From positions 1 through 50,771 of the forward strand of contig JAGXGM010000089.1 of the NCBI GenBank assembly GCA_024636675.1: DNA of 50,771 nucleotides. The letters are read 5' to 3'. Each line of letters opens with the position of its first letter. The first letter of the stretch is position 1. The notes under the pieces were generated by a model, which was given only the letters and a program-made list of their open reading frames with translations, was not told the origin of the DNA and did no database searches. Source of the DNA: Hydrogenophilales bacterium. Its GTDB lineage: Bacteria > Pseudomonadota > Gammaproteobacteria > Burkholderiales > Thiobacillaceae. The translations under genes and the position numbers were made by a program. Of the stretch, positions 31,657 to 42,206 are shown piece by piece.

Positions 31657-34600
31657 GCGCATTGCTTGATCAACTGTGCAAGCGCTGCGGAGTGCTGCCC
31701 GACTACCGCGACATCTGGGGCGGTCTTCATCAGACCCCCGATACCACGAAGCGCGCCCTGCTCGCCGCCATGGGCCTGCCGGCGAACAGCGACGAAGAGG
31801 CCGCCGCGTCCCTGCAGGCGCTGGACCGGCGCGACTGGGCGCGGCCGCTGCCGCCGGTGATGGTGGTGCGCGAGCCGGCGCGACCGCACCGCATCGCCAT
31901 CACGCTGCCGCTGGCCGAGGAAAAGCAGGCCTGGCGCTGGCGCCTGCAGCACGAGTCGGGAACGGAAGACGGGGGCGAATGCGTGCCGGCGGAGCTGGAG
32001 GCGGCCGGACGCTGCGAACTCGACGGCGATACCTTCGTGCGACGGATGCTGGTGCTGGATCTGGCGGTGGAGCCGGGCTATCACCGCATCTTTCTGGCGC
32101 GTGCCGACGACCAAGAGGAATCTGCCGAGATGTCGTTCATCGTCGCCCCCGCGACCTGCTATGTGCCGCCGGCCATCCAGGGCGAGGGGCGCACCTGGGG
32201 CTTCGCGGCCCAGCTCTACGGCATCCGCTCCGAACGCAACTGGGGCATCGGCGACTTCGGCGATCTGCGCAACCTGATCGAGTACTGCGCTGCAGTCGGG
32301 GCCAGCACGGTGCTGCTCAGCCCGTTGCACGCGCTGTTTCCGGACGCCCCCGAACACGCCAGTCCCTATAGTCCTTCCAGCCGCTCGTTCTTCAATACGC
32401 TATACCTCGACGTCGAGGCCATCGCCGATTTCGATGAGTGCGAGGAAGCCCGGACGATGGTGCACGTGCCGCAGTTCCAGGCGCGGCTGCGGGCATTGCG
32501 CGCCGCCGACCAGGTCGATTACCGTGGCGTGGCGGGACTTAAAAATCAGGTTCTCGAATGCCTGTATGAACATTTCCGCAGCGAACACCTCGAACACGAC
32601 AGCGAATGGGCGAAGGAATTTCGCGCCTTCCAGGTCGAGCACGGCGAAAGCCTGCGCCGCCAGGCGCTGTTCGAGGCGTTGCAGGCGCATTTCCGCGAGC
32701 AGGACAGCACAGTATGGGGCTGGCCGGCATGGCCCGAGGCTTATCGCGACCCACACGCGCCCGAAGTGGAGGCTTTCTGCGAAGCCCATCTGATGCGGGT
32801 GGAGTATTTCGAATACCTGCAGTGGCAGGCATCCCGACAGCTGGCCGCCGTGGGCACCCGTTCGTGGGAACAGGGGCTCGGCGTCGGCGTGATGCTCGAT
32901 CTGGCGATCGGCGTGGCGGAAGGCGGCGCGGCGGCATGGCGCGATCGCGAACTTTATGCATTCGACGCCAGCATCGGCGCGCCCCCCGACCTGATCAACC
33001 GCATGGGGCAGGACTGGGGCCTGCCGCCATGGATCCCGCACCGGCTGGCTGACGCCGCCTATGTGCCGTTTATCGAACTTTTGCGCGCCAACATGCGCGA
33101 TGCCGGCGCATTGAGACTCGACCATGTAATGGGGCTGCAGCGCCTGTTCTGGGTGGCACGCGGGCTGCCCATCGCAGAAGGCGCTTACGTGCTTTATCCG
33201 TTCCAGGATCTACTCGGCATCCTCGCGCTGGAGAGCCGGCGCAACCGCTGCCTGGTGGTGGGCGAGGATCTCGGTACGGTGCCGGAGTCGGTGCGTGATG
33301 CATTGCACCCGATGAATGCGCTGTCGACGCGGCTGCTGTATTTCGAGCGCCAGGAAAACGGCCGGCTGCAGCCGCCGCAGGCCTACCCTGAGAATGCGGT
33401 GGCCGCCGTGACGACTCACGACCTGCCGACATTGGCCGGCTTCTGGCAGGGGCTGGATATCGATCTGCGCGCCCAGCTTCATCTGTTTCCGGACGATGAG
33501 GTGCGCAACCAGCAGGTGGTCACCCGCTCGGAGGACCGCGCGCAACTGCTGGTGGCGCTGGATGGCGAGGGTGTGCTGCCACCCGGCAGCGGGATGCAGC
33601 CGGTTGCCTTCCCCGAAATGACGCCCGAACTGGCGGCCGCGGTCTACACCTATCTGGCGCGGGCGCCCTCCAAATTGATGCTGCTGCAGATGGAAGACTG
33701 CTTCGGCGTGCGCGAGCAGCCCAATCTTCCAGGCACGGTGGAGCCGGTCTATCCGAACTGGCGGCTGAAGATGCCGCTCAATCTGGAGGCGTGGCACGAC
33801 AACCCCTGGCTGCAGGTCATTCTGCCGGCGATGCGACAGGAACGTCCGGTGGCCCGGGTGTCCGGCCCGGCCGGCGGAATGGGGGAGGGGGTGCGCCTGT
33901 GGATTCCGCGCGCCACCTACCGATTGCAGATGAACCGCGATTTCAAACTGCACCAGGCGACGAAGCTGCTGCCCTATCTGGATGAACTCGGGGTCAGCCA
34001 TTGTTATCTATCGCCGATTTTCAAGGCACGCGCCGGCAGCCGCCATGGCTACGACATCACCGACCACAGCAGCCTCAATCCGGAAATTACCGACGCTGAG
34101 GACTTCGAGCAGTTCGTTGCGGAATTGAAGCGTCGCGGCATGGGCCAGATCATCGACATGGTGCCCAATCACATGGGCATCATGGGCGCCGACAACGGCT
34201 GGTGGCTGGACGTGCTGGAGAATGGTCCGGCCTCCCGCTTTGCCGGCTATTTCGATATCGACTGGTATGCCCGTGCCGGAGAACTGCCGGGACGGGTGCT
34301 GCTGCCGGTGCTGGGCGACCACTATGGCGCGGTGCTCGAAAGCGGTGAGCTCCGGCTCGAATTCAATGCGAAAGAGGGGAGCTTCAGCGTGTTCTATTAC
34401 GAGCACCGCTTCCCGGTGGACCCCCGCGAGTACCCGCACATCCTGGGTCATGATCTGGCACGTCTGCAGGCACGTCTGGGCACCGAGGACATATCGCTGC
34501 TGGAATTCCAGTCACTGGTCACGGCCTTCGGTCATTTGCCGGGGCGCGACAGCATGGATCCGGAATCGGTCGACGAGCGCAACCGGGACAAGGAAGTGCA

Positions 34601-36821
34601 CAAGCACCATCTGGCCTCGCTGTATATCGGCAGCGCCGACATTGCACAATTCATCGACGAGAACGTAACGGAATGCAACGGCACGACGGCACCGGGCAGC
34701 GAGCGTTTCGACCTGATGCACGAACTGCTGCAGGCCCAGGCTTACAGGCTGGCGTTCTGGCGCGTGGCGTCTGACGAGATCAACTACCGCCGCTTCTTCG
34801 ACATCAACGACCTGGCTGCGCTGCGCATGGACAACCCGGAGGTGTTCGAGGCCACGCATCGCCTGGCACATGAACTGCTGGCGCGCGGCTATGTGAACGG
34901 GCTGCGCATCGATCATCCGGATGGTCTGTATGACCCGCAGGAATATTTCGAGCGCCTGCAGGCGATGGTGGCGGCCATGGCACCCAGAACAGATGAAGAA
35001 AACACGCGGCCGCTGTATCTGGTGGTGGAGAAAATTCTCGCTGCCCACGAACATCTTCCGGAGTCGTGGCCGATTCACGGCACCACCGGCTACGACTTCG
35101 CGGCGGCGTGCAGCGGCCTGTTCGTCGACGCCGCTGCCGAAGATGCTTTCACTCACATTTATCAGAACTTCATCCACGCGCGCCCGGATTTCAACGAGCT
35201 GGTGCGCGCCAACAAGCACCTGATCATGGAAACCTCGCTGGCGGGCGAACTGCAGGTGCTGGCGAGCCAGCTGACACGGCTGGCAAAGGGGGACCGCCGC
35301 ACCTGCGATTTCACCTTCAACAGTCTGCGTGGCGCGCTGGCCGAAATCGTGGCCAGTTTCCCGGTCTACCGCACCTATGTCGCACACTGCGAAACTGCGC
35401 CGGACGACGTCCGCTACGTGGAGTGGGCAGTGGGGGTGGCGAAGAAGCGCAGCCAGGCGGCGGATACCAGTATTTTCGATTTCGTTCGCGATGTGCTGCT
35501 GGCGCGCCAGGGACAGGGCCGCGACGAGGGCTACCGCGAAACGGCATGTGCCTTCGCCATGAAGTTCCAGCAGTACAGCAGCCCGGTGATGGCAAAGTCG
35601 GTGGAGGACACCACTTTTTACCAGTACAACCGGCTGGTGGCCTTGAACGAGGTGGGCAGCGAGCCGCACCGCTTCGGCGTCTCGCTGGCAGCCTTCCACC
35701 ATGAGAATCAGGCGCGCGCGCGCCGCTGGCCGCACGCCATGCTGGCCGGCTCCACCCACGACAACAAGCGTTCGGAGGACGTTCGGGCACGGCTCGCCGC
35801 GCTCTCCGAACTGGCGGGCGAATGGCGCCTCGTGTTGTCCCGCTGGAGCAAGCTCAACCGCAGCAAGCGCCGCAAGCTGGACGCCGGGAACGCACCCAGC
35901 CGCAACGACGAGTATCTGCTGTACCAGACACTGCTCGGAATCTGGCCGTTCGAGACGCCGAACGCCGAAGACATGGCGCAGCTTGCGGAACGGGTCGAGT
36001 CCTACATGATCAAGGCCGTGCGCGAGGCCAAGGTGAGCAGTTCGTGGATGAATCCGAACGCAGACTACGAGGCGGCGACCGGCGACTTCGTCCGCGCGCT
36101 GCTGGCGCCCGAGCCGAACAACCTGTTTCTGCGCGACTTCATCCCATTCCAGCAACAGGTCGCGCACATCGGCGCCTTCAACAGCCTGGCGCAATTGCTG
36201 CTCAGGCTCACGTCGCCCGGCGTGCCGGACTTCTATCAAGGCAGCGAGTTGTGGGACTTCAGCCTGGTCGATCCCGACAATCGGCGGCCGGTGGACTATG
36301 CACAGCGGCAGGCGGCGCTGCGGTCGATCCGGGCCGCGTGCGACGAACGCGGCGCGGCGGCATGTGCGGGCGAACTGCTCGACCGGCTGCAGGACGGTCA
36401 AATCAAGCTATATCTGACATGGAAGACATTGGCGCTGCGCCGCGCGTGCGAGGCGCTGTTTCGCGATGGCGACTACCTGCCGCTCAAGACCCACGGCGCG
36501 CGCGCAGAACAGCTTTGCGCCTTCTCCCGCCATGCCCACGGCGAGAGGCTGGTGGTGCTGGTGCCGCGCCTGTTCGGCAGCCTGATGGACGGCGGCGCCC
36601 GGCCGACCGGCGCTGCGGTGTGGGGCGATACCTGGGTCGAGCTGCCGGAGCGCATGCAAACGCAATGGATCAATGTGCTGACCGATCAGCAGATCGAGAC
36701 GCAGCAGCTGGCCGGGACGCCTGGACTGCTGCTGGCGCAGGTGTTCGAGTGGTTTCCCTATGCGCTGCTGCGTGCCAACGAAAATCCCCAATCATTACCC
36801 GAGGAGGAGCAACATGACTGA
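31653..36821 (+). CDS. treY: MalQ-TreY fusion: 4-alpha-glucanotransferase and malto-oligosyltrehalose synthase
   Basis: A 1722-residue bifunctional protein. Residues 1 to about 735 are a GH77 amylomaltase (MalQ) with WGFAAQLYGIRSERNWGIGDFGDL, D490 in LRLDHVMGLQRLFW, E538 in VVGEDLGTVPESV and D590 in THDLPTLAGFW. Residues about 748-1700 are a GH13 maltooligosyl-trehalose synthase (TreY), starting at PRATYRLQMNRDFKL, with DMVPNHMGI, D1087 in LRIDHPDGLYDP, E1126 in VVEKIL and D1370 in STHDNKRSEDVRAR. MalQ lengthens glucans by disproportionation; TreY turns the reducing-end bond into alpha-1,1. Both domains keep all catalytic acids, and the frame is open throughout. Having both on one chain may feed MalQ products straight to TreY, with TreZ encoded just upstream. 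Confidence 0.95.
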   Translation: MSALLDQLCKRCGVLPDYRDIWGGLHQTPDTTKRALLAAMGLPANSDEEAAASLQALDRRDWARPLPPVMVVREPARPHRIAITLPLAEEKQAWRWRLQHESGTEDGGECVPAELEAAGRCELDGDTFVRRMLVLDLAVEPGYHRIFLARADDQEESAEMSFIVAPATCYVPPAIQGEGRTWGFAAQLYGIRSERNWGIGDFGDLRNLIEYCAAVGASTVLLSPLHALFPDAPEHASPYSPSSRSFFNTLYLDVEAIADFDECEEARTMVHVPQFQARLRALRAADQVDYRGVAGLKNQVLECLYEHFRSEHLEHDSEWAKEFRAFQVEHGESLRRQALFEALQAHFREQDSTVWGWPAWPEAYRDPHAPEVEAFCEAHLMRVEYFEYLQWQASRQLAAVGTRSWEQGLGVGVMLDLAIGVAEGGAAAWRDRELYAFDASIGAPPDLINRMGQDWGLPPWIPHRLADAAYVPFIELLRANMRDAGALRLDHVMGLQRLFWVARGLPIAEGAYVLYPFQDLLGILALESRRNRCLVVGEDLGTVPESVRDALHPMNALSTRLLYFERQENGRLQPPQAYPENAVAAVTTHDLPTLAGFWQGLDIDLRAQLHLFPDDEVRNQQVVTRSEDRAQLLVALDGEGVLPPGSGMQPVAFPEMTPELAAAVYTYLARAPSKLMLLQMEDCFGVREQPNLPGTVEPVYPNWRLKMPLNLEAWHDNPWLQVILPAMRQERPVARVSGPAGGMGEGVRLWIPRATYRLQMNRDFKLHQATKLLPYLDELGVSHCYLSPIFKARAGSRHGYDITDHSSLNPEITDAEDFEQFVAELKRRGMGQIIDMVPNHMGIMGADNGWWLDVLENGPASRFAGYFDIDWYARAGELPGRVLLPVLGDHYGAVLESGELRLEFNAKEGSFSVFYYEHRFPVDPREYPHILGHDLARLQARLGTEDISLLEFQSLVTAFGHLPGRDSMDPESVDERNRDKEVHKHHLASLYIGSADIAQFIDENVTECNGTTAPGSERFDLMHELLQAQAYRLAFWRVASDEINYRRFFDINDLAALRMDNPEVFEATHRLAHELLARGYVNGLRIDHPDGLYDPQEYFERLQAMVAAMAPRTDEENTRPLYLVVEKILAAHEHLPESWPIHGTTGYDFAAACSGLFVDAAAEDAFTHIYQNFIHARPDFNELVRANKHLIMETSLAGELQVLASQLTRLAKGDRRTCDFTFNSLRGALAEIVASFPVYRTYVAHCETAPDDVRYVEWAVGVAKKRSQAADTSIFDFVRDVLLARQGQGRDEGYRETACAFAMKFQQYSSPVMAKSVEDTTFYQYNRLVALNEVGSEPHRFGVSLAAFHHENQARARRWPHAMLAGSTHDNKRSEDVRARLAALSELAGEWRLVLSRWSKLNRSKRRKLDAGNAPSRNDEYLLYQTLLGIWPFETPNAEDMAQLAERVESYMIKAVREAKVSSSWMNPNADYEAATGDFVRALLAPEPNNLFLRDFIPFQQQVAHIGAFNSLAQLLLRLTSPGVPDFYQGSELWDFSLVDPDNRRPVDYAQRQAALRSIRAACDERGAAACAGELLDRLQDGQIKLYLTWKTLALRRACEALFRDGDYLPLKTHGARAEQLCAFSRHAHGERLVVLVPRLFGSLMDGGARPTGAAVWGDTWVELPERMQTQWINVLTDQQIETQQLAGTPGLLLAQVFEWFPYALLRANENPQSLPEEEQHD

Positions 36822-37392
36822 AACCAACCCAAACGAACAGGAAAGCGGTGCGCGGCGATTCTGGCATCGCCACCGTTTAGCGATCATTGTCGCGGTGATC
36901 GCCGTCGCAATCATCGGCTGGCTGGCTGCCTCCAAGGGCACCGCGATGAGACAGGCGCAGGAAACCGTTGCGGCCCAGCGCGCCGAATGGGTCAAGCAGG
37001 CCGAGGCACACCAGGCCGGCATGGTGAAGCAATCGCTGAACCTGTTCGGCGTGCCGCTGGCCTGGGCGGTTCGCCGCGAAATGATGGCGGGGAACCTGGA
37101 CCAGGTGGACCAGTACGTGATCGACCTGGTGAAACTGGACGGGATCCAGGGGGTGACGGTGGCGCAGGCGGACGGCAGCATCGCCGTGGCCAGCGACCGC
37201 AGACACCTGGGCACGGCCTTCGGCAGCCTCTATGCCGAACGTCATCTGACTGCGGAGCAGATTACTGCCGAGGAAAGAGCGCCCGGGCAATGGTTGCTGG
37301 TGGTGCCGGTGATGGGACTGAATGCACGTCTCGGCACAGTGGCCATCGAGTACCGCGCGCCGCCGTTCGCATCGCCCGCAACGGCTGAATAA
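36814..37392 (+). CDS. Single-span membrane protein with a possible periplasmic sensor domain
   Basis: A 192-residue protein. After a hydrophilic start, residues about 23-42 (LAIIVAVIAVAIIGWLAASK) form one membrane helix. A helix of charged residues follows (RQAQETVAAQRAEWVKQAEA), then a small alpha/beta domain (VIDLVKLDGIQGVTVAQADGSIAVASDRRHLG, later WLLVVPVMGLNARLGTVAIEY) that resembles the extracytoplasmic Cache/PAS-like part of sensor proteins. No kinase, HAMP or cyclase follows, so it is a sensor domain with no output. GAGGAGG lies seven bases before the ATG, and the gene overlaps the MalQ-TreY stop by 8 bp. I do not recognise a named family. Osmotic sensing would fit the operon but is speculation. 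Confidence 0.75.
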   Translation: MTETNPNEQESGARRFWHRHRLAIIVAVIAVAIIGWLAASKGTAMRQAQETVAAQRAEWVKQAEAHQAGMVKQSLNLFGVPLAWAVRREMMAGNLDQVDQYVIDLVKLDGIQGVTVAQADGSIAVASDRRHLGTAFGSLYAERHLTAEQITAEERAPGQWLLVVPVMGLNARLGTVAIEYRAPPFASPATAE

Positions 37393-37399
37393 GGGCCGA

Positions 37400-39502
<2,103 letters not shown>

Positions 39503-39574
39503 ATTTTTGGGTGCACGACAGTTTCGTTGGCTATAAATAAAAGATAGGACATATCAACAGACGAGGAAAACATT
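39503..39574. promoter_or_regulatory. Shared promoter region of divergent glgX and glgC
   Basis: Seventy-two AT-rich bases separate the two glycogen genes, standing out from the GC-rich surroundings. CTATAAAT at about 39531-39538 would suit a -10 element for glgC. The gap is so short that the two promoters must overlap, which would link their expression. No operator was recognised. Confidence 0.5.
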
Positions 39575-40855
39575 GTGGAGAAGCCGATGCTTGAACGGCG
39601 GGGACGTGAAAAAGTGATGGCGTTTGTCATGGCGGGAGGTGAGGGTTCACGCCTGCGGCCCCTGACGGGAGACCGCTGCAAGCCGGCGGTGCCATTTGGG
39701 AGCCGTTACCGCATTGTAGATTTTGTGTTGAGCAATCTGGCGAACTCCGATATTCGGTCAATTTATTTGCTGGTGCAATACATGCCGCAGTCGCTCATCG
39801 AGCATATCCGCAAGGCATGGACGGTTTCTGCGCTCTTTTCGGAGCAGTTCGTGACGGTGGTGCCGCCGCAGATGACCGAGGAACATATGCAGTTCGGCGG
39901 TACGGCCGATGCCGTGTATCAGAGCCTGAACCTGATGAACATGCATCGCCCGGATTTCGTGGCGGTATTCGGCGCGGACCATATTTACCGCATGGATGTG
40001 AGGCAGATGGTCCGTTTTCATTGCGAGAACGATGCCGATGTCACGGTGGCCGCGCTGCCTGTACCCCTCGACCAGGTTTCCAATTTTGGCATTATCGAAA
40101 CCGATGCGGCAGGAAGAATTCACGGCTTCCATGAAAAACCCGCTCAGGCGAATCCGATGCCGAACGACCCGCTGCATGCCTACGCATCGATGGGAAATTA
40201 TCTGTTCAGGGCGGATATGTTGAGGGAAGCGCTGGAGGAAGCACACCGGCGCGGCGAGACGGATTTCGGCCACCATGTGCTGCCTCGCCTGGCGAAGTCC
40301 AACCGGGTGTTTGCCTACGACTTTGCAACCAATGTAGTGCCCGGCACCAAGCCTTATGAGGAATCGAGCTATTGGCGAGATGTGGGCACGCTGGATACCT
40401 ATTTCGAGGCGCACATGGATGTGCTCGGTATCGAGCCATGTTTCGACGCGTTCAATCCGCAATGGCCGATTTATTCCAGCCATTACCAGGGACCGACCGC
40501 GCGGGTGATTCGCGGCAACCTCGACAATGTGCTGATGGGCGCGGCGACCATCGTCAGCGACGCGACCATCCGCAACTCGCTGCTGCGGCGCGAGGTGGTG
40601 GTCGAGCCGGGCGCGGTGATCGAGGACTGCGTGATCATGGACTATGTGCGCGTGGGCGCCGGCGCCAAACTGCGCCGCGTCATCATCGACCGGCACAACA
40701 AGATCGCGCCCGGCACCGAAATCGGCTTCGATCACGAACGCGACCGCGCGGCCGGCTATCACGTCACCGAAGGCGGGCTCGTCGTGCTCCCGCTCGGCGA
40801 TGTCCGGTATTACGCTCGCGAGGGATACCGTAACGGGAGCGGATATTCCGAATAA
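39575..40855 (+). CDS. glgC: Glucose-1-phosphate adenylyltransferase
   Basis: A 426-residue ADP-glucose pyrophosphorylase, the committed step of glycogen synthesis. The nucleotidyltransferase motif AGGEGSRLRPLTGDRCKPAVPFG is complete. HMQFGGTADAVYQSLNLM, FGADHIYRMD, HGFHEKP, MGNYLFRADML and SSYWRDVGTLDTYFEAH are all present, then a left-handed beta-helix end (GNLDNVLMGAATIVSDATIRNSLLRREVVVEPGAVIEDCVIM) that holds the allosteric part. The start is GTG at 39575 with GAGG eight bases before, or ATG at 39587 with GGAG six bases before; I cannot decide between them. ADP-glucose would feed a glycogen synthase not found in this window. Confidence 0.96.
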   Translation: MEKPMLERRGREKVMAFVMAGGEGSRLRPLTGDRCKPAVPFGSRYRIVDFVLSNLANSDIRSIYLLVQYMPQSLIEHIRKAWTVSALFSEQFVTVVPPQMTEEHMQFGGTADAVYQSLNLMNMHRPDFVAVFGADHIYRMDVRQMVRFHCENDADVTVAALPVPLDQVSNFGIIETDAAGRIHGFHEKPAQANPMPNDPLHAYASMGNYLFRADMLREALEEAHRRGETDFGHHVLPRLAKSNRVFAYDFATNVVPGTKPYEESSYWRDVGTLDTYFEAHMDVLGIEPCFDAFNPQWPIYSSHYQGPTARVIRGNLDNVLMGAATIVSDATIRNSLLRREVVVEPGAVIEDCVIMDYVRVGAGAKLRRVIIDRHNKIAPGTEIGFDHERDRAAGYHVTEGGLVVLPLGDVRYYAREGYRNGSGYSE

Positions 40856-40958
40856 CCGGAGGGGTTTGCCGCTGACCGAGCCTATGCGCGACAGCCATCG
40901 CAACGACAGGCTCCGCCGTTAATGTGCCTTTTCCCGAAAGATTCCCCGCCAAGCCGAC

Positions 40959-42146
40959 ATGGACACCTCCCTGCTGATTCTCAATGCCGGCTCTTCCAGC
41001 CTCAAATTCGCCGTTTACCAGGCAAACGCCACAGATGACCTGCAAGTGGCCTATCGCGGCGCCTTCGAGGAGATTGGGCGCAACGGGCGCTTCCAGGTGT
41101 TTCGCGCGCCCGATGCCGATGGCCTGATCGATCAGGCCATCGGCGCAGCCAATCACGAGCAGGCGCTGCAGCAGGTGCTGGACTGGCTGGAAACCCGCCA
41201 CCCGGACCGCGCATTCCGCGCAGCCGGCCATCGCGTGGTGCATGGCGGTTCGGATTACATTCATCCGGTGCAGGTCGATACGACCGTGATGGCAGACCTG
41301 GAAAAGCTCATTCCGCTGAGTCCCCTGCATCAGCCCCATAACCTGGCGGGCATCCGCGCACTGGGCCGGTTGCGCCCGGACTTGCCGCAGATCGCCTGCT
41401 TCGACACCGCCTTTCACCACACCCTGCCTCCGATAGCCCGGCGCTTCGCCCTGCCGCGCGAACTCGGCGAACGCGGCATCCGCCGCTACGGTTTCCATGG
41501 CCTGTCCTACGAGCACATCGCCAGCGTGCTGCCGGACTATCTGGGCGCCGCAGCCGAGGGCCGGGTGGTGGTCGCCCATCTCGGCAACGGCGCCAGCCTG
41601 TGCGCGATGCGGCAGGGCCGCAGCGTGGAAACCTCGATGAGCTTCACCCCGCTGGATGGCATCCCCATGGCCAGCCGCAGCGGTGCGCTCGACCCGGGCG
41701 TGCTGCTCTATCTGCTGCGCGAGGAGGGCATGAGCCCGGATCAGCTGGAGGACCTGCTGCAGCATCGGGCCGGGCTGCTCGGCGTTTCCGGCATCAGCAG
41801 CGACGTGCGGGAACTGCTGGAAAGCGACGATCCGCATGCCACGGAAGCACTCGACCTGTTCGCCTATCGCACCGCCCAGGCCATCGCGGGCCATGCCGTC
41901 GCCCTGGGGGGCATCGACGCCCTGGTCTTCACCGCGGGCATCGGCGAGCACGCCGCGCCGGTGCGCGCCGCCATTTGCCACCATCTCACCTGGCTCGGCC
42001 TGACCCTCGACATGGCGGCCAACCAGCACCACGGCCCCCGCATCAGCCAGGCAGTCAGCCCTGTTTCAGCATGGGTCATCCCCACCGATGAGGAAAGGGT
42101 GATTGCGCGTCACGCCTGGGCGCTGACCGACCCGGCCAGCCTGTAA
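40959..42146 (+). CDS. ackA: Acetate kinase
   Basis: A 395-residue enzyme that makes ATP and acetate from acetyl phosphate. LLILNAGSSSLKFAVYQ is the N-terminal phosphate-binding loop; AAGHRVVHGG, ACFDTAFHHTLPP, RRYGFHGLSYEHIA, HLGNGASLCAM, MSFTPLDGIPMASRSGALDPG and FTAGIGEHAAPVR are the family blocks, including the catalytic Arg, Asp and His positions. The length is normal. It is followed by phosphoketolase 60 bp on, which makes acetyl phosphate, so the pair forms a short pathway. A weak AAGCC-type site precedes the ATG. No phosphotransacetylase gene is present here. Confidence 0.96.
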   Translation: MDTSLLILNAGSSSLKFAVYQANATDDLQVAYRGAFEEIGRNGRFQVFRAPDADGLIDQAIGAANHEQALQQVLDWLETRHPDRAFRAAGHRVVHGGSDYIHPVQVDTTVMADLEKLIPLSPLHQPHNLAGIRALGRLRPDLPQIACFDTAFHHTLPPIARRFALPRELGERGIRRYGFHGLSYEHIASVLPDYLGAAAEGRVVVAHLGNGASLCAMRQGRSVETSMSFTPLDGIPMASRSGALDPGVLLYLLREEGMSPDQLEDLLQHRAGLLGVSGISSDVRELLESDDPHATEALDLFAYRTAQAIAGHAVALGGIDALVFTAGIGEHAAPVRAAICHHLTWLGLTLDMAANQHHGPRISQAVSPVSAWVIPTDEERVIARHAWALTDPASL

Positions 42147-42206
42147 CCGGGCGCCGACACAATCGAGCCAATCTTCACCCTTGAACGCACTGAAAAGGAG
42201 AACGCC

